A DNA stretch of 64,000 bases from the NCBI GenBank assembly GCA_964575975.1, contig CAZNTU010000004.1:13759-77758 (forward strand), in the 5' to 3' direction. Position 1 is the first letter of the stretch, and each line of letters opens with the position of its first letter. The stretch is from G963674505 sp964575975 (GTDB lineage Bacteria > Desulfobacterota > Desulfobacteria > Desulfobacterales > SKZT01). The position numbers and the translations under genes are program-made. This document shows, piece by piece, positions 34,129-42,430 of this stretch. The notes under the pieces are model-generated. The model had not been told where the DNA came from. It saw nothing but the letters and a program-made list of their open reading frames with translations, and made no database searches.

Positions 34129-34356
34129 ATGTTGACCATATCAAGAGAAAGCTTCGAGAAAGATACAAAAAAAATATTCGCCCACATCGAACAAACCGGG
34201 GAGGAGGTGATTGTAACGGTCGGTAACGTTCCTTTCGTCAAAATAGTCCCGATGAAATCGGATGTGGAAAGCATCTTCAAAGATATACGGGGCCGGGTGA
34301 AATATCGCGAAGATATCCTGAAACCGGAAACGGAGGAATGGGGAGACGCCCTTTGA
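34129..34356 (+). CDS. Phd/YefM-family antitoxin, apparently orphan
   Basis: A 75-residue antitoxin. MLTISRESFEKDTKKIF and EEVIVTVGNVPFVKIVPM form the Phd/YefM N-terminal fold, and the tail RGRVKYREDILKPETEEWGDAL has the usual toxin-binding Glu/Trp/Leu pattern. An upstream in-frame ATG at 34099 is an alternative start. No toxin gene follows: the next 107 bases hold no frame resembling Doc, YoeB or VapC. It is therefore an orphan, possibly left after toxin loss, or it acts on a toxin elsewhere. Confidence 0.75.
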   Translation: MLTISRESFEKDTKKIFAHIEQTGEEVIVTVGNVPFVKIVPMKSDVESIFKDIRGRVKYREDILKPETEEWGDAL

Positions 34357-34409
34357 AAACGATGCCTCTGGGTTGCGCGAGCGCATGCGAAGAAAAAACT
34401 TGACGATCC

Positions 34410-34437
34410 TTGACGATAATCGTTGCTTGTGTACTAT
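34410..34437 (+). promoter_or_regulatory. Candidate promoter of vapB
   Basis: TTGACG (34410-34415), a 16-base spacer, and TACTAT (34432-34437). The sequence CTTGACGAT occurs twice in tandem from about 34400, which could form part of an operator. It lies 26 bases before the vapB start. Confidence 0.45.
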
Positions 34438-34463
34438 GCGGTTCGAAGACAAAGGATGGTAAA

Positions 34464-34667
34464 ATGCGAATCAACATAGAAATTGACGACGAATTGCTGG
34501 AACAAGCCTTTTCGGTCAGTTGTACGCGGACCGAAAAAGAATTGATCCACGAAGCGCTAAAGGAATTCGTAAGGTTGAGAAGACGAAAAGATCTCACGGA
34601 ACTGGCGGGCTTCATCGAGTTCAGCAAGGATTGCGATTACAAGGATATGAGGAAAACGAGAGGATGA
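34464..34667 (+). CDS. vapB: VapB-family antitoxin
   Basis: A 67-residue protein of the VapB (COG5450-like) ribbon-helix-helix group: MRINIEIDDELLEQAF (DNA-binding strand and helix), RTEKELIHEALKEFVRLRRRK, then a C-terminal toxin-binding segment. AAGGA precedes the ATG. The stop overlaps the start of vapC (ATGA), the standard coupled arrangement. The partner vapC is broken, so this antitoxin has no local target. Confidence 0.85.
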   Translation: MRINIEIDDELLEQAFSVSCTRTEKELIHEALKEFVRLRRRKDLTELAGFIEFSKDCDYKDMRKTRG

Positions 34668-34839
34668 TTCTCGTAGACACGTCCGTCTGGATCGAGGTGT
34701 TGAAGGACAAGTCGGCAATACCGTCCGAGCGTTTCGCGATCGGACAAGCGACGACATTATAGTTTTAAGCCGATTCGTTCAGCTTGAGTTGCTTCAAGGC
34801 GCGAAGGACGAATTCGAATGGAACCGTCTCGACGAGTAA
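34664..34839 (+). pseudogene. vapC: vapC PIN-domain toxin, frameshifted and truncated
   Basis: The first frame gives MILVDTSVWIEVLKDK, the PIN-domain opening with its first catalytic Asp, and stops after 32 codons at about 34760. The typical continuation is found in another frame: DDIIVLSRFVQLELLQGAKDEF, ending at a stop at 34837-34839. A normal VapC is about 130 residues, so the gene has both an internal frameshift/deletion near 34740 and a lost C-terminal half including the later catalytic acids. It is almost certainly inactive. Confidence 0.8.
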
Positions 34840-34915
34840 CCGCTATGAAAAATACGGGGTAATGACCGGGGTTTTCGAATTTGTTATTCCGATTTTTTCG
34901 GTTGCGTCTCTCGAG

Positions 34916-34962
34916 TTATTGAAATACAGTTATTGAAACACAATAATTGCTATTCAATAACG
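34916..34962 (+). repeat. Repeated GTTATTGAA operator-like array
   Basis: GTTATTGAA occurs at 34916-34924 and again at 34930-34938 (14-base period, GTTATTGAAATACA/GTTATTGAAACACA), and its complement TTCAATAAC at 34954-34962, just before the ribosome-binding site of the ATPase gene. The arrangement looks like an operator for a dimeric regulator. Which protein binds is unknown. Confidence 0.6.
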
Positions 34963-34972
34963 GAGGCGCCCC

Positions 34973-36088
34973 ATGCCCAACCCATTCACGCTGAAGGTCA
35001 TCGCGGATAAAATTAATTTCTGCAACCGCTCGAAGGAAATCGCCGATCTGACCGGTTACGCGGAAAGCAAGACCAATGTGGTCCTTTTCTCGCCGCGAAG
35101 GCACGGGAAAACCTCGTTGGCGAAAATCGTCCAGGCCGGATTGTCCGAAAAGGGATGGACGACGATATACGCCGACATGTTCGGCCTTTCGTCCGTGGAC
35201 AATCTGGCGGAAAGAATCGCGAAAGGGGTTTACTGCGGGCTCTACGAAGGAAAAACCGCGATGCAAAAGCTGGCTTCCGCCTTTAAAACGTTCCGTCCTG
35301 TTTTTAGACCGGAGGAGGACGGCGTTTCCATCTCCGTGGAAAACGCCTCCCCGAACCTCTTCGGGGCCGATCTCCTGGAGAAGACCATGGAAGACCTCGG
35401 AGATTTCATCCGGAAAAAGGACGGAAAGGTGCATGTGGTCTTCGACGAGTTCCAGGACGTCACGGACGTGGGAGACGCCAATGTCGAGGGCATTCTGAGG
35501 TCCTACATCCAGCGACAGGAAGCTTCCTTCTTCTTCGTGGGCAGCCGCCGCCGTATTTTGCTCGAGATGTTCACGGACAAACGCCGTCCGTTTTTTCAAA
35601 GCGCGGTGAACTATCGCCTGAAGGAGCTTCCCGGGGAAGAGCTTGTCCGGTTCGTCGTCGAAAAATTCGAGGAGGGCGGAAAAAAATGCGCTTTCTCCGC
35701 GGCGGAGAAAATCGTATGGGCCGTGTCCGCGCATCCGTACTATTGCCAAAAGCTGGCCTTGTTCGTGTTCAACATCGCGGAAAAGGAAACGAACGAACGG
35801 AACGTGGAGGAAGGTCTCCGTCTGCTTTACGAAAACGAATTCTATGTTTTCGAGGCGATCGTCCAAGGGTTGTCTCCCAAGCAGATAGCCGTCCTGAAAG
35901 CCGTCGCAAGAGAGCCCTCTAACTCGATACTGTCCGCCCGCTACATGGCTCGGCACGGTTTGAAATCCATCGGAGGGGTCCAGGCGGGCTTGAAGAAGCT
36001 TCTTTCTCTCGACCATGTGGAAAAAAGCGAAGAGGGCGTTTATCGAATCGTTGATCCCGTATTTAGAACGTGGTTGATCCGAGAATAG
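34973..36088 (+). CDS. AAA-family ATPase, archaeal-ATPase-like
   Basis: A 371-residue protein of the ATPase_2/MNS-type STAND group. An N-terminal lead-in (FCNRSKEIADLTGYAES) precedes the Walker A-like FSPRRHGKTSLAK near 39, in which the first Gly is replaced. Walker B is VHVVFDEFQDV, followed by sensor VGSRR. The C-terminal third is a winged-helix (ILSARYMARHGLKSIGGVQAGLKKLLSLDHVEK...IVDPVFRTWL). Such proteins are widespread in conflict islands, usually with unknown partners. GGAGG sits before the ATG, and an operator-like repeat lies directly upstream. Confidence 0.85.
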   Translation: MPNPFTLKVIADKINFCNRSKEIADLTGYAESKTNVVLFSPRRHGKTSLAKIVQAGLSEKGWTTIYADMFGLSSVDNLAERIAKGVYCGLYEGKTAMQKLASAFKTFRPVFRPEEDGVSISVENASPNLFGADLLEKTMEDLGDFIRKKDGKVHVVFDEFQDVTDVGDANVEGILRSYIQRQEASFFFVGSRRRILLEMFTDKRRPFFQSAVNYRLKELPGEELVRFVVEKFEEGGKKCAFSAAEKIVWAVSAHPYYCQKLALFVFNIAEKETNERNVEEGLRLLYENEFYVFEAIVQGLSPKQIAVLKAVAREPSNSILSARYMARHGLKSIGGVQAGLKKLLSLDHVEKSEEGVYRIVDPVFRTWLIRE

Positions 36089-36260
36089 AGCGAAAGCGAA
36101 TCCGGGAAAATTATCGATATGCGCGGATGGGGTCGGAATAATAGCCAACGACCGGACAATATTTGTTTGCGGATTGATTGACCTTTTAAAATAGATAACA
36201 TTGTATCGTAACTGAATTGCCGTTCCATTAAATAAATATGTCGCCAGGAGTTCGAACAAC

Positions 36261-36503
36261 ATGAAAAGCAAGCCTATGAAATTTCCGCAACTTGACAGAG
36301 TAACCATCAATCCGGAAGTAATGGGCGGCAAGCCCTGCATCCGCGGAATGCGGGTCACCGTCGGCGCCGTATCGGGATTGCTCGCCTCCGGTGATTCTTT
36401 CGAAGAAATTCTGGAATTGTATCCCTATCTTGAAGAGGAGGATATAAGAGCCGCCCTTTCTTATGCGACGTGGCGCTCCGAAGAATACGACATAGCTCTG
36501 TAA
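36261..36503 (+). CDS. DUF433-family antitoxin-like protein
   Basis: An 80-residue protein with the DUF433 pattern: RVTINPEVMGGKPCIRGMRVTV, then a small winged helix (FEEILELYPYLEEEDIRAALSYA). DUF433 proteins usually pair with a DUF5615 PIN-like toxin starting about MKxLLDxNxP. Here only ten residues of such a start remain (next entry), so the toxin seems lost. It may be a residual antitoxin or a regulator. Confidence 0.8.
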   Translation: MKSKPMKFPQLDRVTINPEVMGGKPCIRGMRVTVGAVSGLLASGDSFEEILELYPYLEEEDIRAALSYATWRSEEYDIAL

Positions 36504-36526
36504 ACGTTTGGAAATTGGCAAGATCA

Positions 36527-36556
36527 TGAAAATCCTGTTGGAAAGCGGCGCCCCTA
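36527..36556 (+). pseudogene. Possible remnant of a DUF5615-type toxin start
   Basis: Directly after the DUF433 gene the frame reads MKILLESGAP, resembling the opening of DUF5615 toxins, and then breaks into CAACAGCTAACGGCTAAC-type sequence unlike coding DNA. It is too short to be sure. Confidence 0.3.
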
Positions 36557-36574
36557 ACGGCCAACAGCTAACGG

Positions 36575-37777
36575 CTAACCGCACAGGTGGATTTTTTTCA
36601 AGGACATCGAGCATACAATCAACGAAACGACATTGAACCCCGCGCTGGCCAGGAAAAAACCGGAATAGCCGGACACCTCCAAAACCGCCCCTCCCAGCAC
36701 GGGCCCCAAGAAATTTCCCCCTTGCAGAGCCAACATCATCAGGTTGGCGTTCAATCCCCTGTATTGCGGTTCGGAAATGGAGAACATCAACGCGTTCAGT
36801 GACGGATACCCGACTCCCATGCCCAACCCGAATATCGCCGCCACGGGATAGATCACGAGGGCGTTTCGTATTTCGTACAGCATGAAAAAGCCGACTGCGC
36901 CCACGACGAAAATCGATTTCACGAGGGCGGTTTTTTCGATTCTGTCGAAGAACGGGCCGCCGAAAAGCCGGATCAGGATCATGACCGTCATCTGGATGGT
37001 GAAGAACAGGCCGATGTTGGCGATATTCGTTTCCATGGCGTAGCCTTTGAGGAGATAGAAAAGCCCCGAAAAATTGATGAAATACATCGCGTTTACCAGG
37101 AGGAGGACGAACACGGGTATTCGGCGGGCGTTTCGCGCCATGCTTTTCAACCGGGTTCCGAGAGAAGTCTCCGAGCTTTCATTTTGCCCGTCGCTTTTCT
37201 TCCTGCGTCCAAGCATGACCGCGAAGATCGCCGCCGGTATCAGAAATACCGTCATGGCGGCATACCCGTGGGCGATGGTGGGGAAAAAGCCCGACATTTC
37301 TTCCATCGCGGCCGGGACGATCACATAGGGGAGAAGAATGGAGACCGAATAGATCGCGAAGGCCCTGCCGCTTTTTCGCGGGGGTATGAAGTCGGTCAGG
37401 AGCGTCGTGGCCGATGCGGAAACGAGGAAGAACCCCCCGCCGTTCAGCGCGCGGACGACGAACACCGGCCAGAACGTCTCGACCTCCACGTAGGAAAGGC
37501 AGCAGGCGGCGAGGAGAAATATCCCCGACAGCATGACGATCGGGGCGTTGGAGGGTTTCAGGAACGGGCTGCCGAACAGGTAGAACGCCATTGCGGAAAG
37601 AGGATAGGCGCCGATCAGTATCCCCCGAAGGTGTCCCGGAACGCTCAGCGCCTCCAAATACGCGTACAGGTTGTAGAAGATGAAAATGTTGCAGAACGCG
37701 AAAAAGGTGGTGAGGCAAAGGCCCGTGAATTCAAGGGTCAGCAAGCTGTCAGAGTGTTTTTTTATCATGAATTGCAT
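36575..37777 (-). CDS. Major facilitator superfamily transporter
   Basis: A 400-residue membrane protein with about 12 hydrophobic segments in two six-helix halves and a basic loop in the middle (RRKKSDGQNESSETSLGTRLKSMARNARR, about 190-218). MFS landmarks include GAYPLSAM near 50 and RLFGGPFFDRIEK in the second half. The substrate is not evident; the family includes drug and metabolite exporters. No SD is clear at either of the two possible starts (37777 or 37768). It sits inside the defence island but need not be part of it. Confidence 0.85.
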   Translation of the reverse strand: MQFMIKKHSDSLLTLEFTGLCLTTFFAFCNIFIFYNLYAYLEALSVPGHLRGILIGAYPLSAMAFYLFGSPFLKPSNAPIVMLSGIFLLAACCLSYVEVETFWPVFVVRALNGGGFFLVSASATTLLTDFIPPRKSGRAFAIYSVSILLPYVIVPAAMEEMSGFFPTIAHGYAAMTVFLIPAAIFAVMLGRRKKSDGQNESSETSLGTRLKSMARNARRIPVFVLLLVNAMYFINFSGLFYLLKGYAMETNIANIGLFFTIQMTVMILIRLFGGPFFDRIEKTALVKSIFVVGAVGFFMLYEIRNALVIYPVAAIFGLGMGVGYPSLNALMFSISEPQYRGLNANLMMLALQGGNFLGPVLGGAVLEVSGYSGFFLASAGFNVVSLIVCSMSLKKIHLCG

Positions 37778-37873
37778 TTAACGGAACTGCGAAATATTAA
37801 AACTCCGGAAAATGCCGAATTTACGAGGTGTCCCGACAGCCGAAATGGGAGCTTGCTCGCTCTTAAATGAAAA

Positions 37874-38569
37874 TCAGCAAAAAACGAGAAAGAGATGGTA
37901 TATCGTTATCGGACCACCCTCTTCAAGTCGGTCGTGCTTGGAACGATAGCAGTGGTCCAAATCCGGAAGTATTACCGTATCCGACCATGTGCCGCCGGGC
38001 CGGACCCCGATCGGTTTCGGATCGTTTTCGAACTTGCTCGTGGCTTTCTGTGCCCAGACACGCGGAGTATCGGATTGAACGTATCCCAGCATGCCTGCCT
38101 CGTCGCTTTCCGAAGCGTAGTTTCCCGATAGAAACTCGCCGAGTCCTTGGGGACCGAAATAGGCGCCCATGGTTGCGTGGGTGTTTTTGCACAGAAGCTT
38201 CGCCTCGAAAATATACCGGGGCCTGGGGCCGTGCCGGACCCTTTCGAATTCCATGTCCAACCGTTGCCGTCTTTTTCCTTTGCGTTCAACCGTGTTGACG
38301 GGCTTTTCCACATGCACGGAATAGCGTCCAACCCATCCGGGAAGCTCTCTGTTTTGAATGATTTCCTCGATTTTTTCGGCCAAGTCCCCTGATATTGCCT
38401 CTTCCTCCGACTGCCGGTAATTCAAGGCCTCCAAACGGTCGTATCCCCATTTCAACAATTGGAAAACTTGTTTTCGGAAAGCAAGCCTGTATTCTTTTCG
38501 GTCGTCGGAAGGCGCGTTCGGTCGCGATATTCGGTTGCTGACGGACATTTGATTGTTTTTCCAATTCAA
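37874..38569 (-). CDS. PD-(D/E)XK nuclease-like protein, restriction partner of the methyltransferase
   Basis: A 231-residue protein of no recognised family. It holds the pattern of a PD-(D/E)XK active site: Glu66 in AEKIEEII, Asp105 in RLDMEFERV, and Glu122-x-Lys124 in YIFEAKLL. It overlaps the end of the methyltransferase gene by four bases, so the two are translationally coupled, supporting a restriction-modification pair. The start is the TTG at 38569 in that overlap, or an ATG at 38548. The nuclease role is inferred from motif and context. Confidence 0.6.
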   Translation of the reverse strand: MNWKNNQMSVSNRISRPNAPSDDRKEYRLAFRKQVFQLLKWGYDRLEALNYRQSEEEAISGDLAEKIEEIIQNRELPGWVGRYSVHVEKPVNTVERKGKRRQRLDMEFERVRHGPRPRYIFEAKLLCKNTHATMGAYFGPQGLGEFLSGNYASESDEAGMLGYVQSDTPRVWAQKATSKFENDPKPIGVRPGGTWSDTVILPDLDHCYRSKHDRLEEGGPITIYHLFLVFC

Positions 38570-41500
38570 ACCAGTTTTTCGGCGATGAATTCATCCGCGT
38601 CGAGCAGTGCCTGACTTTTCAGCCAGTTAAGCCGCTGTATCGGTTTGAAGAAATATGCGGTCCTGCCTTCGTACAGTTTCAGATTGCGTTCGAAATAAAT
38701 CCACTGGCCCTGTTTGCGAGTCAGGTTCCGCCCGAGCCTCGCGAATTCCCGATTTATTTCGGACTCGTCGATCTTGGCGACGCAAACCGGCCTTGCGGGA
38801 GGAGGCGTTTCGGGACGATGGATTTTGACCATGGCATAATGATCCGAGTAAAAGATCGAAACTTCGTGTTGGTTTCTTGTCGCATGGTCCAAGAAGGCGT
38901 CGAGTTCGTCTTTTAGAATCTTCGCGTATTCTTGAAATTCGGGAAGCGTAGCCGCTCTTTTCGTATCCGGCGGCGATTTTCCTTCGTTCAGTTTCATACG
39001 GACGAAAAGCAGGTCTTCGACAAGCCACTTTTCGGAGACTTCCAAGTTCAATACATCATAAACCAGTTCGTTCAAGCGAGCCAGTAACTTGTCAATGCTT
39101 CTTTCCTTTTTTTCCGGCACCGTTTTTCCGACGCCGTTGCATTTTTTTCTGTTCGAGTCTTCTTCCACGATTCTGTCGTGCAGGTCGGCCCATTTTTTCA
39201 GTTCGTTGTTCGACAAAAGACCGATCGGAATCGGAAGTTTCTCCAAGTCGTTCTTGTCGGGGCGGTCTCTTTCGATCCCCCAGAACGTCGAGGTCATGAA
39301 TTGGTGGTAAAGCGCGAAATTCGAATTCAAATAGAGAGTCAGCGCCTTCAACAAATCGACGTCCGAAGGTTTTCCCGCGATTCCGATTTGCCTTGGAGGC
39401 ACCACGAGGAATTCTTCGGAGAACACGGCGAACCTTCGGGCCGCATCGACGACAATGTGCGGAGGTCTGCAGATTTCGAGAGGTTTCATGCCCCCCCTTT
39501 TTCTCAGATAGGCTCTTTCGGGTTCTATAATCCTGAATGCCATATCGGGAAAAGCAAAAATCCTTCCACAATTTCGAAGGGCGTCCATGTTTAATTCATT
39601 TTTGCCAATCATTTCCGGAACGTGTTCGACCGCCTCCCTGGTGTTTTCCTCGCGTAGTTCCAATCCCGGATGAATTTCCAACCCGCCACATTCGGCGAAC
39701 TCGGACAAGGAGTGGAATCGCGCTGTCAAGGAATCGAGAAGACGTCGGTCCCTGTACGAGCCCCACATGGCGATTTTCCAGGGCAAGCCGCTTCCGGTGG
39801 CCGCGTCTTTTCTCGATAACTCCCGAATTTCGCTGGCATCAACCGTAACGTTCCACAGCTTTTTCCCTTGCCGGCGATTATCGGGCGTACGGGCAAGTTG
39901 GTTCACTACAAAAGGCGCGTAGGACACGATACGCGAAGGCAGTTCATCGTTTTTGCAATGTGTCGAATAGAAAAAAGCGGCGGCGGGACCTTCCGCGCCT
40001 TCGAACAAGAGATGGCGAAGGTTTGCGAAATTCACGACGCACCACACGCTCATCCGGCCGAAAAACGCTTTCCGGAAATTTTTCCCCTTGCTTTTTACCA
40101 GTGAAAGGGCCGGCATGAGAAGGCCGACCAAACCGTCTGCGGAAAGATATTCCGCGACCTTCCAGGCAAATGCCTCCGCAATTTGTTTTTCTCCGACAGG
40201 AAACCGCTTTCGGTTGTTTTCCAGCCATTGCAAAGCAGATTGATCGCTTTTTTCCGCGCTGTTTTCAGATAGTTTCTTCCATGGGGGATTTCCGACGACC
40301 CAGTCGAAACCCGTTACGGGTTTTTTTTCGCGAAAATCCGATTCTGGCTTGAAAAAACCATTTTCGCAATGGAAAATATTGCGGTTTCTCAGAGCGGGCA
40401 GCTTGAAATCCTTGTAGCAAGATTTTTCGAGATCGGGAGGATCGACGTAATCCAGAAGCGTCAGCGTCAGGCTCAACTCCGTGACCCCGCAGGCGTCCTC
40501 GTCGGTGTCCATGCCATAGATATGAGCTGTCAGGAGGTCCCGCAATTCGGACGGACGCGGAATGTTTTTCGAATTTTCCGCCAGCTCCTTTTCGATCATC
40601 AGCCGATAGCTTTGCACTAAAAAAGCGCCGGACCCGCACGCCGGGTCGAAAACCTTCATTCCCTTTCGCAAGGGGCGTTTCGAGTCGAGTTCGTCGAGAA
40701 TGAAATTTACCAGATGAACGGGAGTGTAATAGGCTCCCTGACGCCGTCCTCTTCCTTCGGCGTGAAGAAATTGCTGGTAGACGACGGAAAGTGTTTCGAT
40801 CGGGATATGTTCGAAATCATAGGCCTTGAAGTCGAGATGCATCTGGCGGGTCTGCGGATCGTCCCCGAGAAAGTTTGATGACGTCGCCCGAATATGCCGG
40901 AGTCCCGGGGCGTTTTCCCCCTTTCGGGGTATTGGAAACAACGAGCCGTTGAGCCAGCCCTCAAGTTTCTCGACGATACCGTGAAAGCCTTCCAATGTGG
41001 CATCTCGTCCGAAAACGGCCTTGGGCTCGATTCCCCATTGTTCGAATTTTCGATCGGAAAGAATGCTTCTGTCCCTAAGATAATAGAGGTACACGTATTT
41101 GCCGATCAATGCATGGGCCGTATGTCGGGTCAAACCGTTTTTTTCGAGGCGTTCTCCGAGTTTTTGGAAGGTGCGGAGCAGAATTCGATCGACTCTTGTT
41201 GCCGACGAAACCTCCGTTCCCCATTTTTCCCATACGGCGCCAACGTCGATGGCGCTGGCCTTGAATTCGGAAAGCTTTCCGAGAACTTCGTTCGTTGTTT
41301 TCGAAATTCTAAGGATAGCTTGGGATTCGCTTTCTCCCGATTTCGTTCCGTATTTGAAACCCGGATAAAGGCGGAAAGCCTTTGGAGTCGATACGATCAT
41401 GAAAGGAACGACATTCTGGTTCCAGACCAGTTTGTGCAGTTTTGCCGCTCCCTCTTCGGAATCGGCCTCGCATAGATAGACGACGGGAATTGCGGCTTCG

Positions 41501-41661
41501 CTTTCCTTTCCGCCCAAGGTGTAAACACCGCGCAGGGCGCACTCTCTCTCGGCTTTCCGGAGGATATGGGAATAACTCGGATTCCTGTGGAAATCCGGCT
41601 TTCCCAAAAAAAACGGCGATTCCGCATAGCCAAGTATTTCCGTCAAGTCGGTCAAATCCAT
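38566..41661 (-). CDS. N6-adenine DNA methyltransferase, Eco57I/type IIG-like
   Basis: A 1031-residue protein. The AdoMet motif I is VFDPACGSGAFL (about 337-348) and motif IV is DWVVGNPPW ending at 461, the NPPY/W class of gamma-type N6-adenine methyltransferases. GAYYTP near 310 precedes motif I as in type IIG enzymes. The C-terminal 400 residues (TSTFWGIERDRPDK, QALLDADEFIAEKL) probably form the target-recognition region. The N-terminal 300 residues do not show an obvious PD-(D/E)XK site; the separate downstream gene may supply the nuclease. The ATG at 41661 is chosen because the upstream extension has only a TTG. Confidence 0.88.
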   Translation of the reverse strand: MDLTDLTEILGYAESPFFLGKPDFHRNPSYSHILRKAERECALRGVYTLGGKESEAAIPVVYLCEADSEEGAAKLHKLVWNQNVVPFMIVSTPKAFRLYPGFKYGTKSGESESQAILRISKTTNEVLGKLSEFKASAIDVGAVWEKWGTEVSSATRVDRILLRTFQKLGERLEKNGLTRHTAHALIGKYVYLYYLRDRSILSDRKFEQWGIEPKAVFGRDATLEGFHGIVEKLEGWLNGSLFPIPRKGENAPGLRHIRATSSNFLGDDPQTRQMHLDFKAYDFEHIPIETLSVVYQQFLHAEGRGRRQGAYYTPVHLVNFILDELDSKRPLRKGMKVFDPACGSGAFLVQSYRLMIEKELAENSKNIPRPSELRDLLTAHIYGMDTDEDACGVTELSLTLTLLDYVDPPDLEKSCYKDFKLPALRNRNIFHCENGFFKPESDFREKKPVTGFDWVVGNPPWKKLSENSAEKSDQSALQWLENNRKRFPVGEKQIAEAFAWKVAEYLSADGLVGLLMPALSLVKSKGKNFRKAFFGRMSVWCVVNFANLRHLLFEGAEGPAAAFFYSTHCKNDELPSRIVSYAPFVVNQLARTPDNRRQGKKLWNVTVDASEIRELSRKDAATGSGLPWKIAMWGSYRDRRLLDSLTARFHSLSEFAECGGLEIHPGLELREENTREAVEHVPEMIGKNELNMDALRNCGRIFAFPDMAFRIIEPERAYLRKRGGMKPLEICRPPHIVVDAARRFAVFSEEFLVVPPRQIGIAGKPSDVDLLKALTLYLNSNFALYHQFMTSTFWGIERDRPDKNDLEKLPIPIGLLSNNELKKWADLHDRIVEEDSNRKKCNGVGKTVPEKKERSIDKLLARLNELVYDVLNLEVSEKWLVEDLLFVRMKLNEGKSPPDTKRAATLPEFQEYAKILKDELDAFLDHATRNQHEVSIFYSDHYAMVKIHRPETPPPARPVCVAKIDESEINREFARLGRNLTRKQGQWIYFERNLKLYEGRTAYFFKPIQRLNWLKSQALLDADEFIAEKLV

Positions 41662-41870
41662 AGATCGTCTCTTCAACAACTGATCGCGCCGTAAACGGCC
41701 AATTATCCGAAAATCTCCGATGGTCCATTGGGCATTATATGGAAACAATTTGCCTAAGGCAACCTAATTGAACTAAGTCGTCGGACAAAGGCCACTTGAC
41801 CAGCATTCATAGCGTCTGTAAAGATTTATAAATCGACTTATCCAAAACAATTCATCAAGGGAGGAAAAAA

Positions 41871-42200
41871 ATGAGAATGCTCAGAGAATGGTTTCCCGAG
41901 TTCGCGGAGGAATTGGACAAGATGGACGCGTTGTACAAGGAAAAGCGCACCATCGACGAAAAGACTTACCAGTTCATTTGTTTTGCGCTTTCGATCAAGA
42001 ATCGTTCGAAACCCTGCCTTTTGAAGCATTTTTTCGGGGCGCTGGAAGCCGGGGCGACGGTGAAGGAACTGGCGTACATCATGGCGCTGACTTTCCGGGA
42101 GAGCGCCGGGGGGGACGATTGCTGGACCCACGACGCGCTGGGCGACTACAAACGGATGATCGCCGACGGCTTGAGCAGCAAGAAGTGTTGCGAATCCTGA
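41871..42200 (+). CDS. Carboxymuconolactone decarboxylase (AhpD-like) family protein
   Basis: A 109-residue small helical protein. RTIDEKTYQFICFALSIKNRSKPCLLKHFFGALEAGATVKELAYIMAL has the CMD core (helix, K/C...H helix, GAT turn). AhpD-type enzymes use CxxC; here only one Cys and no CxxC appear in the usual place (KPCLLKH), and a CC pair lies at the C terminus (SSKKCCES). It may be a redox or thiol enzyme, or a simple family relative. GGGAGG precedes the ATG at 41871. Confidence 0.75.
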   Translation: MRMLREWFPEFAEELDKMDALYKEKRTIDEKTYQFICFALSIKNRSKPCLLKHFFGALEAGATVKELAYIMALTFRESAGGDDCWTHDALGDYKRMIADGLSSKKCCES

Positions 42201-42231
42201 ACTTGTCAAAGGTTTTGCCGGCCTTTAATCG

Positions 42232-42260
42232 TTGACAGACAACGGACTTTTCGGCATAGA
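42232..42260 (+). promoter_or_regulatory. Weak candidate promoter of the amino-acid ABC operon
   Basis: TTGACA (42232-42237), a 17-base spacer, and CATAGA (42255-42260). The -35 is perfect and the -10 is poor, which suggests an activator. The 230-base leader has no other recognisable element. Confidence 0.35.
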
Positions 42261-42430
42261 TAAACGCTGAACCGGGGATGTTTCGGGCTTTTTCGAATCG
42301 AAACGGAACATTTTCGAGGGCCGACGCCCGGTTTTCAGTCGCGAAATCGCTATTTTACCGGTCCGGGAGGGGAAAAGCCCGAAAGGACCCCTTGGCAAAA
42401 AAATAAAGCAGCGAAAGGAGAAAGTATCGA

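Noticed and set aside
37874..41748. BREX or DISARM system around the methyltransferase
   Set aside because: No PglZ, BrxC, DrmA/B or helicase partners are present in the window; a simple methyltransferase/nuclease pair fits better.
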